The notes beneath the pieces were generated by a model, which was not told where the DNA came from, did not search any database, and was given only the letters and a program-made list of their open reading frames with translations. 64,000 nucleotides of DNA from Pedobacter nanyangensis (lineage in GTDB: Bacteria; Bacteroidota; Bacteroidia; Sphingobacteriales; Sphingobacteriaceae): contig NZ_QMHO01000001.1 of the NCBI RefSeq assembly GCF_003313505.1, forward strand, positions 310,001-374,000. The letters are read 5' to 3'. Made by a program: the position numbers and the translations under genes. Numbering within the stretch: position 1 is the stretch's first letter; each line of letters opens with the position of its first letter. Shown piece by piece: positions 45,019 through 53,729 of this stretch.

Positions 45019-45567
45019 CTAAAGCTTATCTACCGGCATGTAACCTAGCACAACTTCGTCGGCCGGAAGCCCTTTTGCCGGGGCAAATTGTATTGCAAAC
45101 TTTGCTTTCATCGCCTGTGGCAGCACTTCTTCAATATCAAAAACCTCATCCACATCTACGCCGTACTTATCATCAACGTGCGGACTGAAATATTGCGCAA
45201 AGAACGCACTGCTTTTAGCTTGGGCGGTTGCCGTTGCCTTGTTGGGCGATACCATCAGCATTTTGTAGTGTATTTCTTCGAACACATTACTTTGGTAGCC
45301 GCCCAAATTTAAAAAGAACAGCCTTTGCCCTGCCTGGTTTGATCCTGTTTTTTCTACTACCGTTACTTTGTAGCCCTCTACATGGTTTACTATACGGTAG
45401 GCATCCAGGTGTATCTTCCCGTTGGCCTCGGGCCAAAACTGTTTTATGGCGGGCACCAGTTCCTTTAAATGGTTGGCAATGCCGAAAAAGATATCGTGCT
45501 GCTCGGTGTGCCTGCCCGGAGGCTTGCAGCCCAGTAAAAGCATAAATAGTTTTGGTGTATCCATCAA
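45019..45567 (-). CDS. DUF1543 domain-containing protein
   Basis: 182 residues with the family-typical KLFMLLLGCKPPGRHTEQHD start (about 6-25) and AFFAQYF-type later motif. DUF1543 has no assigned function. The second Met (residue 2) is an equally good start. It lies upstream of a divergent membrane hydrolase gene. Confidence 0.85.
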   Translation of the reverse strand: MMDTPKLFMLLLGCKPPGRHTEQHDIFFGIANHLKELVPAIKQFWPEANGKIHLDAYRIVNHVEGYKVTVVEKTGSNQAGQRLFFLNLGGYQSNVFEEIHYKMLMVSPNKATATAQAKSSAFFAQYFSPHVDDKYGVDVDEVFDIEEVLPQAMKAKFAIQFAPAKGLPADEVVLGYMPVDKL

Positions 45568-45664
45568 GTTTAAGGGGGTAAAAAGCTTGTCTTAATAAAA
45601 GCATAAAGTTAAGCTAAAACAAAAACAATTATCTTCACGTTATTCAAAAAAAAACAACCATAAC

Positions 45665-46339
45665 ATGCCTGTTAACCAACTTCCGCCAGATGGCGGCATG
45701 CTTTATACCGAAACCAACATGGCCCAGCTTTTTCCGGAGCCACTTAATGCCATTACCTCGGGGTTCTTTTTGGCCATTGCCCTCTACTGGACGGTTAAAA
45801 TGATGGGCAAATTCAAATCAAATCCGTTCCTTACCTATTGCCTGGTGCTATTATACATTGGCGGAATTGGTGGCACGGTGTACCATGCGCTACGACAATG
45901 GAGCGTTTTTATCATGATGGACTGGATGCCCATTATGCTGCTGTGCGTTTCGGCAGGGGTGTATTTTTTGGCGCAAAGCAGCCGGTGGTATTACGCCGTG
46001 CTGATGGTGCTGGGCTATGTTGGCCTACAGTTTTGCATCCGGAACTGGATAAATCCCGGCAATATCCATCTTTTTGTAAACCTTAACTATGCCCTAATGG
46101 CATCGCTGGTGTTGCTTCCCGTGCTAAAGTACCTGGTTTATACCAACTGGAAAGCAGGAAAGTGGGTGGCCTACGCCCTGCTGTCCTTTGCCCTGGCGCT
46201 TACTTTCCGCATTGCCGATAAATGGGCCTGGCTAAGCGTGGGCACACATTTTTTGTGGCACAGCTTTGGGGCAGTAGCCACGTTTTGCATGTTCAATTAT
46301 ATTTATCTTACCCAAAATAAAAAGGAGCTAACCACGTAG
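45665..46339 (+). CDS. CREST-superfamily (alkaline ceramidase-like) membrane hydrolase
   Basis: 224 residues with seven hydrophobic segments. The putative metal site is His74 (TVYHALRQW), Asp86 (MDWMP) and the late HxxxH, His195/His199 (THFLWHSFG). This spacing is characteristic of CREST proteins (alkaline ceramidase, PAQR, Per1). Sphingobacteriaceae make sphingolipids, so a ceramidase-type activity is a reasonable inference, not proof. Its 3' end overlaps the convergent LMW-PTP gene by 12 nt. Confidence 0.85.
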   Translation: MPVNQLPPDGGMLYTETNMAQLFPEPLNAITSGFFLAIALYWTVKMMGKFKSNPFLTYCLVLLYIGGIGGTVYHALRQWSVFIMMDWMPIMLLCVSAGVYFLAQSSRWYYAVLMVLGYVGLQFCIRNWINPGNIHLFVNLNYALMASLVLLPVLKYLVYTNWKAGKWVAYALLSFALALTFRIADKWAWLSVGTHFLWHSFGAVATFCMFNYIYLTQNKKELTT

Positions 46340-46346
46340 CTCCTTT
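46314..46346 (-). terminator. Terminator hairpin inside the convergent overlap
   Basis: A perfect 10-bp stem (AAAGGAGCTA/TAGCTCCTTT) with a 6-nt loop. On the minus strand it is followed by TTTTTATTTT, a good terminator for the LMW-PTP transcript. It spans the stop codons of both convergent genes. It is weaker in the plus direction. Confidence 0.8.
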
Positions 46347-46765
46347 AATAATTCTTTGCAGCGCTGCTCAACCTCCAGGCTTACCGGCCCAAACAAATCA
46401 TTGTCGTAATAGGGGTCGGTAACTTCGCCATCGGGCAAAAAAAGCCTTACTTTTTGCCGGTATGCTTCGGTTTTGGCAAGTTGCAGCACATCCCTTAGGT
46501 TGTTCCTGTCCATCACCAAAATATGGTCGTACGCTTCAAAAAAACTTTCGTTAAAATGCCTTGCCCGCTGGGCCGAAATATCGTAGCCCAGGTTTCGGGC
46601 CGCAAGTACGCTTCTTCGGTCAGGCGGGCTGCCCACATGCCAGCCGCCGGTTCCGGCGCTATGCACTTGCCAGCCCAAATTTTCTTTATCTGCCAAGTGC
46701 TGCAATATGCCATGCGCCAAAGGCGAACGGCAGATATTGCCCAAACAAACCATTAATATTTTCAT
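46328..46765 (-). CDS. Low-molecular-weight protein tyrosine phosphatase
   Basis: 145 residues. P-loop CLGNICRS (Cys7, Arg13) and the general acid in TDPYYDN (Asp117) are present. These enzymes dephosphorylate protein tyrosines and often act with capsule/EPS kinases; no BY-kinase is adjacent. In Flavobacteria an equivalent gene lies near dnaA, but no replication origin is seen here. Confidence 0.93.
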   Translation of the reverse strand: MKILMVCLGNICRSPLAHGILQHLADKENLGWQVHSAGTGGWHVGSPPDRRSVLAARNLGYDISAQRARHFNESFFEAYDHILVMDRNNLRDVLQLAKTEAYRQKVRLFLPDGEVTDPYYDNDLFGPVSLEVEQRCKELLKELRG

Positions 46766-46857
46766 TTATTTGAAGCTGGAAAGTTTAGAGCCCGCAAGTC
46801 CGATGAGATCGCTCTTAAGCTCTTGGCCCTCGGGCTTATGGTCTTCAAACCATAAAA

Positions 46858-47649
46858 CTATTGATAGATTTCGTTTAAAATGTTGGCCAAACGCACGCCG
46901 CCTTTCAACAATTGTTGGTTTACGGTTTCAATCCAGTCAAAGTTGTATTTATAGCTTAGCTTGTCGTCATTTTTAATGCCCGTGGCGTAAATTTTATTGC
47001 ACACCTGGTACGATTCGAAGATGCAGTCTTTCAGGCTGGCCTTGTTCCACTCCGTTAATTGCTGCGGCGTGGCAAAGTTAATGGCCTTGGCATACTCGGT
47101 ATAGCTCAATTGCTGGAAATCAATCAGCTGCTCGTCCCAAACCCTGTGCAGGTTAGATTTGGTGCCAAACCACATCACCGAAATCCTGTTGCCGCCCAAA
47201 TCTTCTTTTCGGGCAGTGTGCATGGGCTGGTGCATGTCGCCAATTAAGTGAACCAATAAGCGCATGGCAAATACTTTTTTCTCTGCCGATGTTTTAGGGT
47301 TTTTGAGCAGGGCAATCATCTCGTTGGTTTTGTTATAGATGTTTGCATCCTTAAAGCCGTCCAGGTAATTGCTCATGCCGCTCCTGTCCAAACCTTCGGG
47401 CAGGTTTACATAATGCCAGCTGCTCAAATACCTGTAGCTGGAGTCCGATTTGATGAAATCTGCCCAGTTGGCGCTCATGGCCAGGGTTTCATTTCCCAAA
47501 ATCTGTTTAATCGCCTGGCGTGCGCTGGCGCTCAAATAGCTGTCGGCAACTTCGCCTACAATACGATGCCCCAAAACTCCCCAGGCACTGGCGGCAATGG
47601 GAGCATAGCTCAGGGCAAATGCTAAGATCAATCTTTTTAAATTTTTCAT
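46858..47649 (-). CDS. Secreted S1/P1-type zinc-dependent nuclease
   Basis: 263 residues. The signal peptide (22 residues) ends before Trp23, the required N-terminal Trp (ASA|WGVLGHR), which binds zinc through its amine. Further ligands appear in SANWADFI (Asp), SSWHYVNL (His), LLVHLIGDMHQPMH and LHRVWDE. It degrades single-stranded DNA and RNA in the periplasm or outside the cell, releasing nucleotides or phosphate. It is a single gene. Confidence 0.95.
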   Translation of the reverse strand: MKNLKRLILAFALSYAPIAASAWGVLGHRIVGEVADSYLSASARQAIKQILGNETLAMSANWADFIKSDSSYRYLSSWHYVNLPEGLDRSGMSNYLDGFKDANIYNKTNEMIALLKNPKTSAEKKVFAMRLLVHLIGDMHQPMHTARKEDLGGNRISVMWFGTKSNLHRVWDEQLIDFQQLSYTEYAKAINFATPQQLTEWNKASLKDCIFESYQVCNKIYATGIKNDDKLSYKYNFDWIETVNQQLLKGGVRLANILNEIYQ

Positions 47650-47666
47650 GTTGATTTTCTAAATCA

Positions 47667-47741
47667 TCATTGCGAGGAACGAAGCAACCTTACGCATACA
47701 AAAGCACATCCGCTTTAGGATTGCTTCGTTCCTCGCAATGA
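47667..47741. repeat. Perfect 21-bp inverted repeat (GAGGAACGAAGCAA element)
   Basis: Arms at 47667-47687 and 47721-47741 begin TCATTGCGAGGAACG and are perfectly inverted, with a 33-nt spacer. This is a widely dispersed bacterial palindrome. Related to 39708-39759. Confidence 0.8.
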
Positions 47742-47749
47742 CGAAAACT

Positions 47750-48259
47750 TTAAAGCGCCTTTTGGACGCAGGTTATTTTTGCTTTTAATTTAAGTTTTAC
47801 TTCTGTTTGGTCGTTCAGGTTTTCCAGCTGCAATTGCTCGGCATTCCATAACTTTACCTTAAAGTTAGTTAAATATCTTCCATTACGGTAACAGCCCGAA
47901 ACCTTTTGCTTGTAGTTTGCCTTGGTAAAATCGCCAACCAATATCAGGGTATCATGGCGCAGCTCATAAGTTCCCTTTGCATATTCTTTCCACTCGCCGT
48001 GGTTAAAACAATCCGCCTCATAGTAATTTACCTTGGCGTGGGTGGTAAGGTCAACGTAAAACGAATCGCAGGTAAATTTAAACCTGTGCTCGGTATAAGC
48101 CTGCAATTGCGCTTTATTGGCAATGCTATCTTGGCCCCAAACCCCCTGAAGAAAAGTTTCGCCCTTGCCCTGCACATTGGGCAAACGGGAGCAGGAGAGC
48201 ACAAGAAGTAAAAAGCTGAAAGTAAAAAGTAAAAAGTAAAGGCCTTTTCTATTCATCAT
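47750..48259 (-). CDS. Lipoprotein of the fumarate hydratase neighbourhood
   Basis: 169 residues from the chosen Met; the open frame begins 12 codons earlier. A lipoprotein signal ends LVLSC. The body contains YKQKVSGCYRNGRYLTN and a C-terminal KLKLKAKITC. No known domain was recognised. It lies 39 nt after fumC, same strand, and is probably co-transcribed; homologues are sometimes wrongly called fumarate hydratase because of position. Confidence 0.72.
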   Translation of the reverse strand: MMNRKGLYFLLFTFSFLLLVLSCSRLPNVQGKGETFLQGVWGQDSIANKAQLQAYTEHRFKFTCDSFYVDLTTHAKVNYYEADCFNHGEWKEYAKGTYELRHDTLILVGDFTKANYKQKVSGCYRNGRYLTNFKVKLWNAEQLQLENLNDQTEVKLKLKAKITCVQKAL

Positions 48260-48298
48260 TGCATCAACATTAAACTTTTTAACTTTCAACGCCAAAAA

Positions 48299-49696
48299 TT
48301 ATTTTAAACTACCCACCATGTCCTGGGGCTTAACCCAAGCGGTAAACTGCTCATCGGTTAACAAACCAAGCTCAATGGCGGCTTCTCTTAGGGTCTTGTT
48401 TTCTTTATGCGCCTTTTTGGCAATTTTAGCTGCGTTTTCGTAGCCAATATGAGGGTTCAAAGCCGTAACCAACATCAATGAATTTTCCATGTGCTGTTTA
48501 ATTACCGGACGGTTAGGTTCAATGCCCTGGGCACATTTATCATTGAAAGAAACGCAGGCATCGCCAATTAAACGCCCGCTTTGCAATACGTTTGCTGCAA
48601 TTACGGGTTTAAAAACGTTCAGTTCAAAATGCCCGTTGCTAGCACCAACGCTCACGGCAACATCATTGCCCATAACCTGTGCACACACCATGGTCAAAGC
48701 TTCTGGCTGCGTAGGATTAACCTTGCCCGGCATAATCGACGATCCCGGCTCATTATCAGGAATAATAATTTCACCAATACCGCAACGAGGGCCAGAACTT
48801 AACATCCTGATATCGTTCGCAATTTTCATCAACGAAACCGCTACACGCTTATAAGCGCCCGAAAGTTCTACCATGGCATCATGGGCCGCCAAGGCCTCAA
48901 ATTTATTAGGCGCAGTTACAAAAGGCAAACCGGTTAAATCAGCAATTTTTTTGGCCACCAATACATCGTAGCCTTTAGGCGTATTTAGGCCCGTACCTAC
49001 CGCAGTACCGCCAAGCGCTAACTCGGCAATCATTTCCAGGGCATTTTTAATGGCCCTTAAACCATTGTTCAATTGTTGCACATATCCCGAAAACTCCTGC
49101 TTTAACGTTAAGGGCGTAGCATCCATAAAGTGCGTACGGCCAGTTTTCACGATATCGCCCCACGCTTCGGCCTTTGCAGCAAGGGTATCACGCAATTGCT
49201 CAATGCCCGGAACCGTTACCTCAACCGCCTGCTTGTAAGCCGCAATGTGCATGGCCGTTGGGTAAGTATCGTTTGATGATTGCGATTTGTTCACATCGTC
49301 ATTAGGGTGCAACACTTTTGATTCATCTAACAAATTGCCACCCCCAATCACGTGGCCACGGTTAGCAATTACCTCGTTGCCGTTCATGTTACTTTGCGTA
49401 CCAGAGCCCGTTTGCCAAATCACCAATGGAAACTGGTCATCTAGCTTACCGGCAATTACCTCGTCGCAAGCTTTGGCAATCAGTTCGGCTTTTTCGGCAG
49501 AAAGCACGCCCAACTCCTGGTTAGCCAAAGCCGCCGCCTTTTTCAGGTAACCAAAAGCATGGATAATTTCTTTCGGCATCGAAGCCTCAGGTCCAATTTT
49601 GAAATTGTTCCTGGAGCGTTCAGTTTGTGCGCCCCAATATTTATCGGCAGGTACCTGTACCTCGCCCATGGTATCGTGTTCTATTCTAAAACTCAT
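48299..49696 (-). CDS. fumC: Class II fumarate hydratase
   Basis: 465 residues, standard length. Signature [11 protein letters not shown] (about 316-326), the conserved GSGTQSNMN (about 100-108) and TGRTHFMDA (about 185-193). It interconverts fumarate and malate in the TCA cycle. Two TAnnTTTG boxes lie directly upstream on the minus strand (49704-49711 and 49721-49728). Confidence 0.97.
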   Translation of the reverse strand: MSFRIEHDTMGEVQVPADKYWGAQTERSRNNFKIGPEASMPKEIIHAFGYLKKAAALANQELGVLSAEKAELIAKACDEVIAGKLDDQFPLVIWQTGSGTQSNMNGNEVIANRGHVIGGGNLLDESKVLHPNDDVNKSQSSNDTYPTAMHIAAYKQAVEVTVPGIEQLRDTLAAKAEAWGDIVKTGRTHFMDATPLTLKQEFSGYVQQLNNGLRAIKNALEMIAELALGGTAVGTGLNTPKGYDVLVAKKIADLTGLPFVTAPNKFEALAAHDAMVELSGAYKRVAVSLMKIANDIRMLSSGPRCGIGEIIIPDNEPGSSIMPGKVNPTQPEALTMVCAQVMGNDVAVSVGASNGHFELNVFKPVIAANVLQSGRLIGDACVSFNDKCAQGIEPNRPVIKQHMENSLMLVTALNPHIGYENAAKIAKKAHKENKTLREAAIELGLLTDEQFTAWVKPQDMVGSLK

Positions 49697-49720
49697 GGTA
49701 ATACAAAATTATTTTTGCCC

Positions 49721-49728
49721 CAAATTTA
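49721..49728 (-). promoter_or_regulatory. Candidate -7 box (TAAATTTG) for fumC
   Basis: An exact TAnnTTTG match on the minus strand, 24 nt before the ATG; a second match TAATTTTG (49704-49711) is even closer. No TTG at ideal distance. Confidence 0.4.
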
Positions 49729-49853
49729 ACCTTTTTGAACCTTAAAGGAAATTTATTTAGAAACGTTACACCAACATTAGAAAAACATTGGAACAGGCTT
49801 TTGGCACCCTACAGCCCCGCTGTTCGCTACAATCTTTTTGCTGGCCACAACAC

Positions 49854-49900
49854 AAACCCCATAGGTTTACTTGCATGTCGTTTATAAACCTATGGGGTTT
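49854..49900. repeat. Palindrome with 16-bp arms
   Basis: AAACCCCATAGGTTTA and its exact inverse (49854-49869, 49885-49900) flank a 15-nt loop. Confidence 0.75.
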
Positions 49901-49906
49901 TACCAA

Positions 49907-49947
49907 AAACAAAAAGTATTTCCGCTGCCATCGGGTTTATCTAACAA
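49907..49947. repeat. Dispersed 40-bp repeat, copy 2
   Basis: Matches 19111-19150 in the AAACAAAAAG, ATTTCC and ATCGGGTTTAT blocks. Confidence 0.5.
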
Positions 49948-50124
49948 CTTACACTACACCAACGCCATCAACCTCCATCGGGCACCCCTTTTTAAAGAAA
50001 GAAAAAAAATTTGTGCGCCCGCAGCTTAAAATACCCAAGCAAAAACAATGTTTAAAACTCTTTTACCGTTAAGTTTTTAAGAATGCTTAATTTTCCAGCT
50101 TTTAAGATCACTTGCCACACCTCA

Positions 50125-51360
50125 ATGAAATTTAAAATACTACTAGCCGCCGTAACTTTATCTGTTTTTACCCTAAATGCCTGCACCAGCAAAGAAGAAA
50201 AAGAAAAGAAAACCGCAGAAAACAAAAAAATAAGGAAACCGGAAGACGATAAGGCCGATAGCCTCCTTTTGGTGTACGACAAAAACAAAGAAGACCGCTG
50301 GATTGCCGACTTTGTAAACAACCTCCATAAAAAATATTCGTTTAACGGAAACGTATTGGTGGCCAAAAAAGGAAAAATCATTTATCAGGGCGCCAAAGGC
50401 TGGGCAGATTATCTCCATCGCGATAGCCTAAAGATCAATTCAGAGTTCGAACTGGCATCCATCACCAAAACCTTTACCGGTACAGCCATTATGCAGCTGG
50501 TAGAAACCGGCAAGCTAAGCCTGGACGATAACGTTAAAAAGTTCTTCCCCAATTTCCCCTACGACGGCATTACCGTAAGGCTTTTGCTGCCACACCGCAG
50601 CGGCATGATGAACTACGTTTATTTCATCGACGATATTTGGCGCAAGGAAAAACGCGACATGAAAAAGGGCATCACCAACCAGCAGGTTATGCAGGTTATT
50701 GCCGAAAAAAAACCTAATCCCTATACCAAGCCCGATAAGGTTTTCCACTACAACAATTCCAATTACATGGTATTGGGGGCCATCATCGAAAAAGTTAGTG
50801 GCATGCGCTACTCCCAATACATGATGGAACATATTTTTAAACCAGCCGGCATGAAAAACACCCATGTTTACTCCAAAGCTGAATATGATAAAATTCCGGT
50901 AGACGTGGTTGGACACGACCGCAACAGCTTCAGGTACTCGGTGGTACAAAACTTTTTGGACGGCCCCGTGGGCGACAAAGGCATTTACAGCACCCTCCAC
51001 GACTTGGTGCTTTACGACAAGTACCTGCGCAATGAGCGCCTACTTAAAAACAGTTCCCTCGATTCGGCTTACATAGGCCGCAACAAGCCCGTAAATGGCC
51101 ATTTCAATTACGGCTACGGCTGGCGCATGTTTGACGGCAAGGGCATGGACAAAGTAGTTTACCATACCGGTTGGTGGCATGGTTTCCGCCATATTTACGT
51201 ACGTAACCTCGACAAGGACATTGTGGTGATCTTTTTGGGCAACCTTACCAACGCCAGCCTAATGCACCTGGATGAGTTGTACAAATACCTGAAAATGCCA
51301 ATCATCCGCAAAGGCGCCTACACCGGCTCAGGCTCTGCTCCGGGCAGCGACGAAGATTAA
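50125..51360 (+). CDS. Serine hydrolase lipoprotein (class C beta-lactamase/DD-peptidase fold)
   Basis: 411 residues from the ATG that starts a lipoprotein signal (KFKILLAAVTLSVFTLNAC); the open frame extends 14 codons upstream without one. Catalytic motif SITK (Ser112, Lys115) and YNNSNY (Tyr about 209) match the beta-lactamase superfamily; the third motif is VVYHTGWWHGF. The N-terminal linker is Lys/Glu-rich. It probably acts on peptidoglycan, esters or small amides at the cell surface. Confidence 0.9.
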   Translation: MKFKILLAAVTLSVFTLNACTSKEEKEKKTAENKKIRKPEDDKADSLLLVYDKNKEDRWIADFVNNLHKKYSFNGNVLVAKKGKIIYQGAKGWADYLHRDSLKINSEFELASITKTFTGTAIMQLVETGKLSLDDNVKKFFPNFPYDGITVRLLLPHRSGMMNYVYFIDDIWRKEKRDMKKGITNQQVMQVIAEKKPNPYTKPDKVFHYNNSNYMVLGAIIEKVSGMRYSQYMMEHIFKPAGMKNTHVYSKAEYDKIPVDVVGHDRNSFRYSVVQNFLDGPVGDKGIYSTLHDLVLYDKYLRNERLLKNSSLDSAYIGRNKPVNGHFNYGYGWRMFDGKGMDKVVYHTGWWHGFRHIYVRNLDKDIVVIFLGNLTNASLMHLDELYKYLKMPIIRKGAYTGSGSAPGSDED

Positions 51361-51371
51361 GCGATAATCGC

Positions 51372-51379
51372 TATATTTG
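51372..51379 (+). promoter_or_regulatory. Candidate -7 box (TATATTTG) for the PhyH gene
   Basis: An exact TAnnTTTG match 41 nt before the ATG. No -33 TTG seen at a suitable distance. Confidence 0.45.
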
Positions 51380-51420
51380 CCCTTGTTTTTACCTCATGTT
51401 AAATCATTTTCTATACAGCA

Positions 51421-52383
51421 ATGATTAGATCAAATTTCCCTTGGGTTGAATCCCCTTTCTTTTCGGAAATCATTAAAGAAAAAAACCTAAGCAACGAACA
51501 AAAAAAGTTAGCAGAAGATTATCATAGAGACGGCTTTGTTCTTTTACCTAACTTTTTCCCCGCCGAACTGATCGAAAAAGTTCAAAAAGACACCCAAGAG
51601 AAAGGTTTCAACCCCAATTTCGAAATCAAAACCTATAGAGATGACAAAAGAGTACAGGATTTTTGGAAAGCTTCGCAAGCCTGCAAGGAATTGGCAGCCT
51701 ATAAACCTATCCTAGAAACCTTATCTATGCTCTATGGAAGAGAAGCATTTCCTTTTCAAACCCTAAACTTTAAAGTTGGAAGCCAACAAAGGGCACATTC
51801 AGATACGATCCATTTCAGTTCGCTACCCGCTAAATTTATGTGTGGCGTATGGGTTGCATTGGAAGACATTACCGAAGAAAACGGCCCTTTATTTTATTAC
51901 CCAGGCTCACATCGACTACCCGAATACGATTTTTCCCAAATTAAAGAAAGCGCAAAAACCACATCCTATCTTGATTATCCAGAGTACGAAGACTTTATCG
52001 AAGAGATTGTCAAATTCAGTTCCTTCGAAAAAAAATCTTTCTACGCCAAAAAAGGCGACGCATTAATTTGGTCTAGCAATATCTTGCACGGAGGCTCTCC
52101 TGTGCTAAAGGAAGGTTCAACCAGATGGTCTCAGGTTACGCATTACTTCTTTAAAGATTGTTATTATTATACGCCAATGTTAAGCAACATGGTAACAGAT
52201 GAGCTCAACCTAAGAAACAAGTTAACCAATATCGCTACAGGCGAAAGAGTTGTTCCCAGCTATAACGGCGAAAAGCTCAACTATTTAAAAACAACCAAAA
52301 CCCATTATATCTTCAATAGTTCGGCCGCTAAGCCAAAAAACACGTTGCGCCTTTTATTCCAGAATTTATTTAAAAGGAAATAA
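51421..52383 (+). CDS. Phytanoyl-CoA dioxygenase (PhyH) family protein
   Basis: 320 residues. The Fe(II) triad is visible as His125 and Asp127 in AHSDTIHF and His223 in ILHGGSP; an Arg in TRWSQVTHYF likely binds 2-oxoglutarate. Family members hydroxylate varied substrates (fatty acyl, amino acid, natural products); the substrate is not readable. It stands alone between the serine hydrolase and DUF763. Confidence 0.92.
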   Translation: MIRSNFPWVESPFFSEIIKEKNLSNEQKKLAEDYHRDGFVLLPNFFPAELIEKVQKDTQEKGFNPNFEIKTYRDDKRVQDFWKASQACKELAAYKPILETLSMLYGREAFPFQTLNFKVGSQQRAHSDTIHFSSLPAKFMCGVWVALEDITEENGPLFYYPGSHRLPEYDFSQIKESAKTTSYLDYPEYEDFIEEIVKFSSFEKKSFYAKKGDALIWSSNILHGGSPVLKEGSTRWSQVTHYFFKDCYYYTPMLSNMVTDELNLRNKLTNIATGERVVPSYNGEKLNYLKTTKTHYIFNSSAAKPKNTLRLLFQNLFKRK

Positions 52384-52407
52384 TTAATTACGTTCGGCTT
52401 TTTTTGC

Positions 52408-52415
52408 TAAATTTG
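52408..52415 (+). promoter_or_regulatory. Candidate -7 box (TAAATTTG) for the DUF763 gene
   Basis: An exact TAnnTTTG match only 7 nt before the ATG at 52423. Initiation about 7 nt downstream would give a nearly leaderless mRNA. Confidence 0.5.
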
Positions 52416-52422
52416 TTAGTAA

Positions 52423-53625
52423 ATGAAAAGAACGGGCACTGCCGATTTACCTTTACATTACGGGGCCGTTCCGCCATGGTTAGCGGAGCGTATGGCCAAA
52501 TTGGGGCTGGCCATTACCGAACAAATTTTAGCCAATAAAGGTAAAGACGACTTCCTGAGCCGAATGAGCAGCCCCTTCTGGTTTCAAAGCCTTGGTGCCG
52601 TAATGGGCATGGACTGGCATTCATCAGGCATCACTACTTCGGTAATGGGCGCTCTTAAAAAAGCCATCAATCCAAATGCAGCCACCTTTGGCCTATATGT
52701 TTGCGGGGGCAAAGGAAAGTTTTCCAGAGAAACGCCCACAGAACTTGCCAAGTTTGCACAGCTTAACGGATTAGATGGCGACAACCTGGTACGCAGCAGC
52801 AAGCTTTCGGCAAAGGTAGACAATACCGCCATTCAGGACGGTTTCCAACTGTACCAACATCACTTTGTGGTAAGCACCGAAGGAAACTGGACAGTAGTAC
52901 AACAGGGCATGAGCGATACAACCTCTACCGCTAGGCGCTACCATTGGCACTCGGCCAATATCCAATCCTTTACCGAAACGCCACACACGTTTATTTACGG
53001 CGAAAACCAGGGGAAAATATTAAACCTAACCGATAAGAAAGCACAGCCCCTTAAAAAGTCGATGCTGGAAATGATGGCAGAACCCCCAAAAAAAATGTTG
53101 GCAGAAATCAGCAAACTGGTGATGCCCAAACATCATGAGGTGCAGGCCAAAGACGTTGATCTCAAACGCCTGGGCTCCATCCTATGGCTGGCCCAAAACA
53201 ACAACATTTCCAACTTTGAGGAGTTGCTCCTTTTGGAAGGGCTGGGACCGCGAACGCTGCAATCACTTGCCCTGGTAAGCGAAGTAATTTATGGAAACCC
53301 CTCGCGCTTTAAAGATCCCGCCAGGTTTTCCTTTGCCAACGGCGGTAAAGATGGCCACCCGTTTCCAGTTCCTGTCAACGTGTACGACGAAACCATCAAA
53401 ACGCTCAATGATGCCATCAAAAAATCGAAAATAGGGAACGCAGACAAAGCAGAAGCGATTAGATCGCTTTCCCAAATTGCAGCCCGTGTTGAAAGGGATT
53501 TTATTCCCAACGGAAACTTGGATGCCGTAATTGCTCAAGAACGTGCAAACTCCTGGAAGTACGGCGGCAGAACGGTTTTTGGCAAAGCAAAAAGGCCCGG
53601 CGGCCAGTTGAGTTTGTTTGAGTGA
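52423..53625 (+). CDS. DUF763 family protein
   Basis: 400 residues. Family features: KRTGTADLPLHYGAVPPWLAERM at the N-terminus and YHWHSANIQSF (about 175-185). DUF763 is found mostly in archaea and thermophiles as well as Bacteroidota; its function is unknown, although a link to DNA repair has been proposed by context. The RAYT element is directly downstream. Confidence 0.9.
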   Translation: MKRTGTADLPLHYGAVPPWLAERMAKLGLAITEQILANKGKDDFLSRMSSPFWFQSLGAVMGMDWHSSGITTSVMGALKKAINPNAATFGLYVCGGKGKFSRETPTELAKFAQLNGLDGDNLVRSSKLSAKVDNTAIQDGFQLYQHHFVVSTEGNWTVVQQGMSDTTSTARRYHWHSANIQSFTETPHTFIYGENQGKILNLTDKKAQPLKKSMLEMMAEPPKKMLAEISKLVMPKHHEVQAKDVDLKRLGSILWLAQNNNISNFEELLLLEGLGPRTLQSLALVSEVIYGNPSRFKDPARFSFANGGKDGHPFPVPVNVYDETIKTLNDAIKKSKIGNADKAEAIRSLSQIAARVERDFIPNGNLDAVIAQERANSWKYGGRTVFGKAKRPGGQLSLFE

Positions 53626-53639
53626 GTGAGATTATTTTC

Positions 53640-53672
53640 AGACTTACGAAGTTTTAAAAACTTCGTAAGTCT
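53640..53672. repeat. 33-bp palindrome upstream of the RAYT gene
   Basis: Perfect palindrome: both 16-nt arms spell AGACTTACGAAGTTTT around a central A. Identical to 54303-54335 except for the central base. Confidence 0.88.
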
Positions 53673-53729
53673 TACTATAGCACAAGCACAAGCTTTTTTC
53701 AAAATTATTTTCCTTAGTTTTAATTATCT

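Larger units (their letters stand above)
49697..50124. other. 428-bp gene-free region with palindrome and dispersed repeat
   Basis: No convincing gene. It contains the fumC -7 boxes, a 16-bp-arm palindrome (49854-49900) and the second copy of the 40-bp dispersed repeat (49907-49947). A 94-codon frame (49788-50072) has no coding pattern. Confidence 0.65.

Noticed and set aside
46328..46765. LMW-PTP as a marker for dnaA/oriC
   Set aside because: The flavobacterial dnaA-PTP-methylase order is not present: dnaA is absent and the RsmI-like gene is about 40 kb away.
46766..46857. tRNA-Sec-like segment (GGTCTTCAAACC) between the LMW-PTP and nuclease genes
   Set aside because: It imitates an anticodon arm with TCA, but the anticodon loop has the wrong size and no T-arm or acceptor stem follows; the surroundings are low-complexity intergenic DNA.
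49788..50072. 94-codon frame in the fumC upstream region
   Set aside because: Composition unlike the neighbours; it crosses the palindrome and the dispersed repeat.
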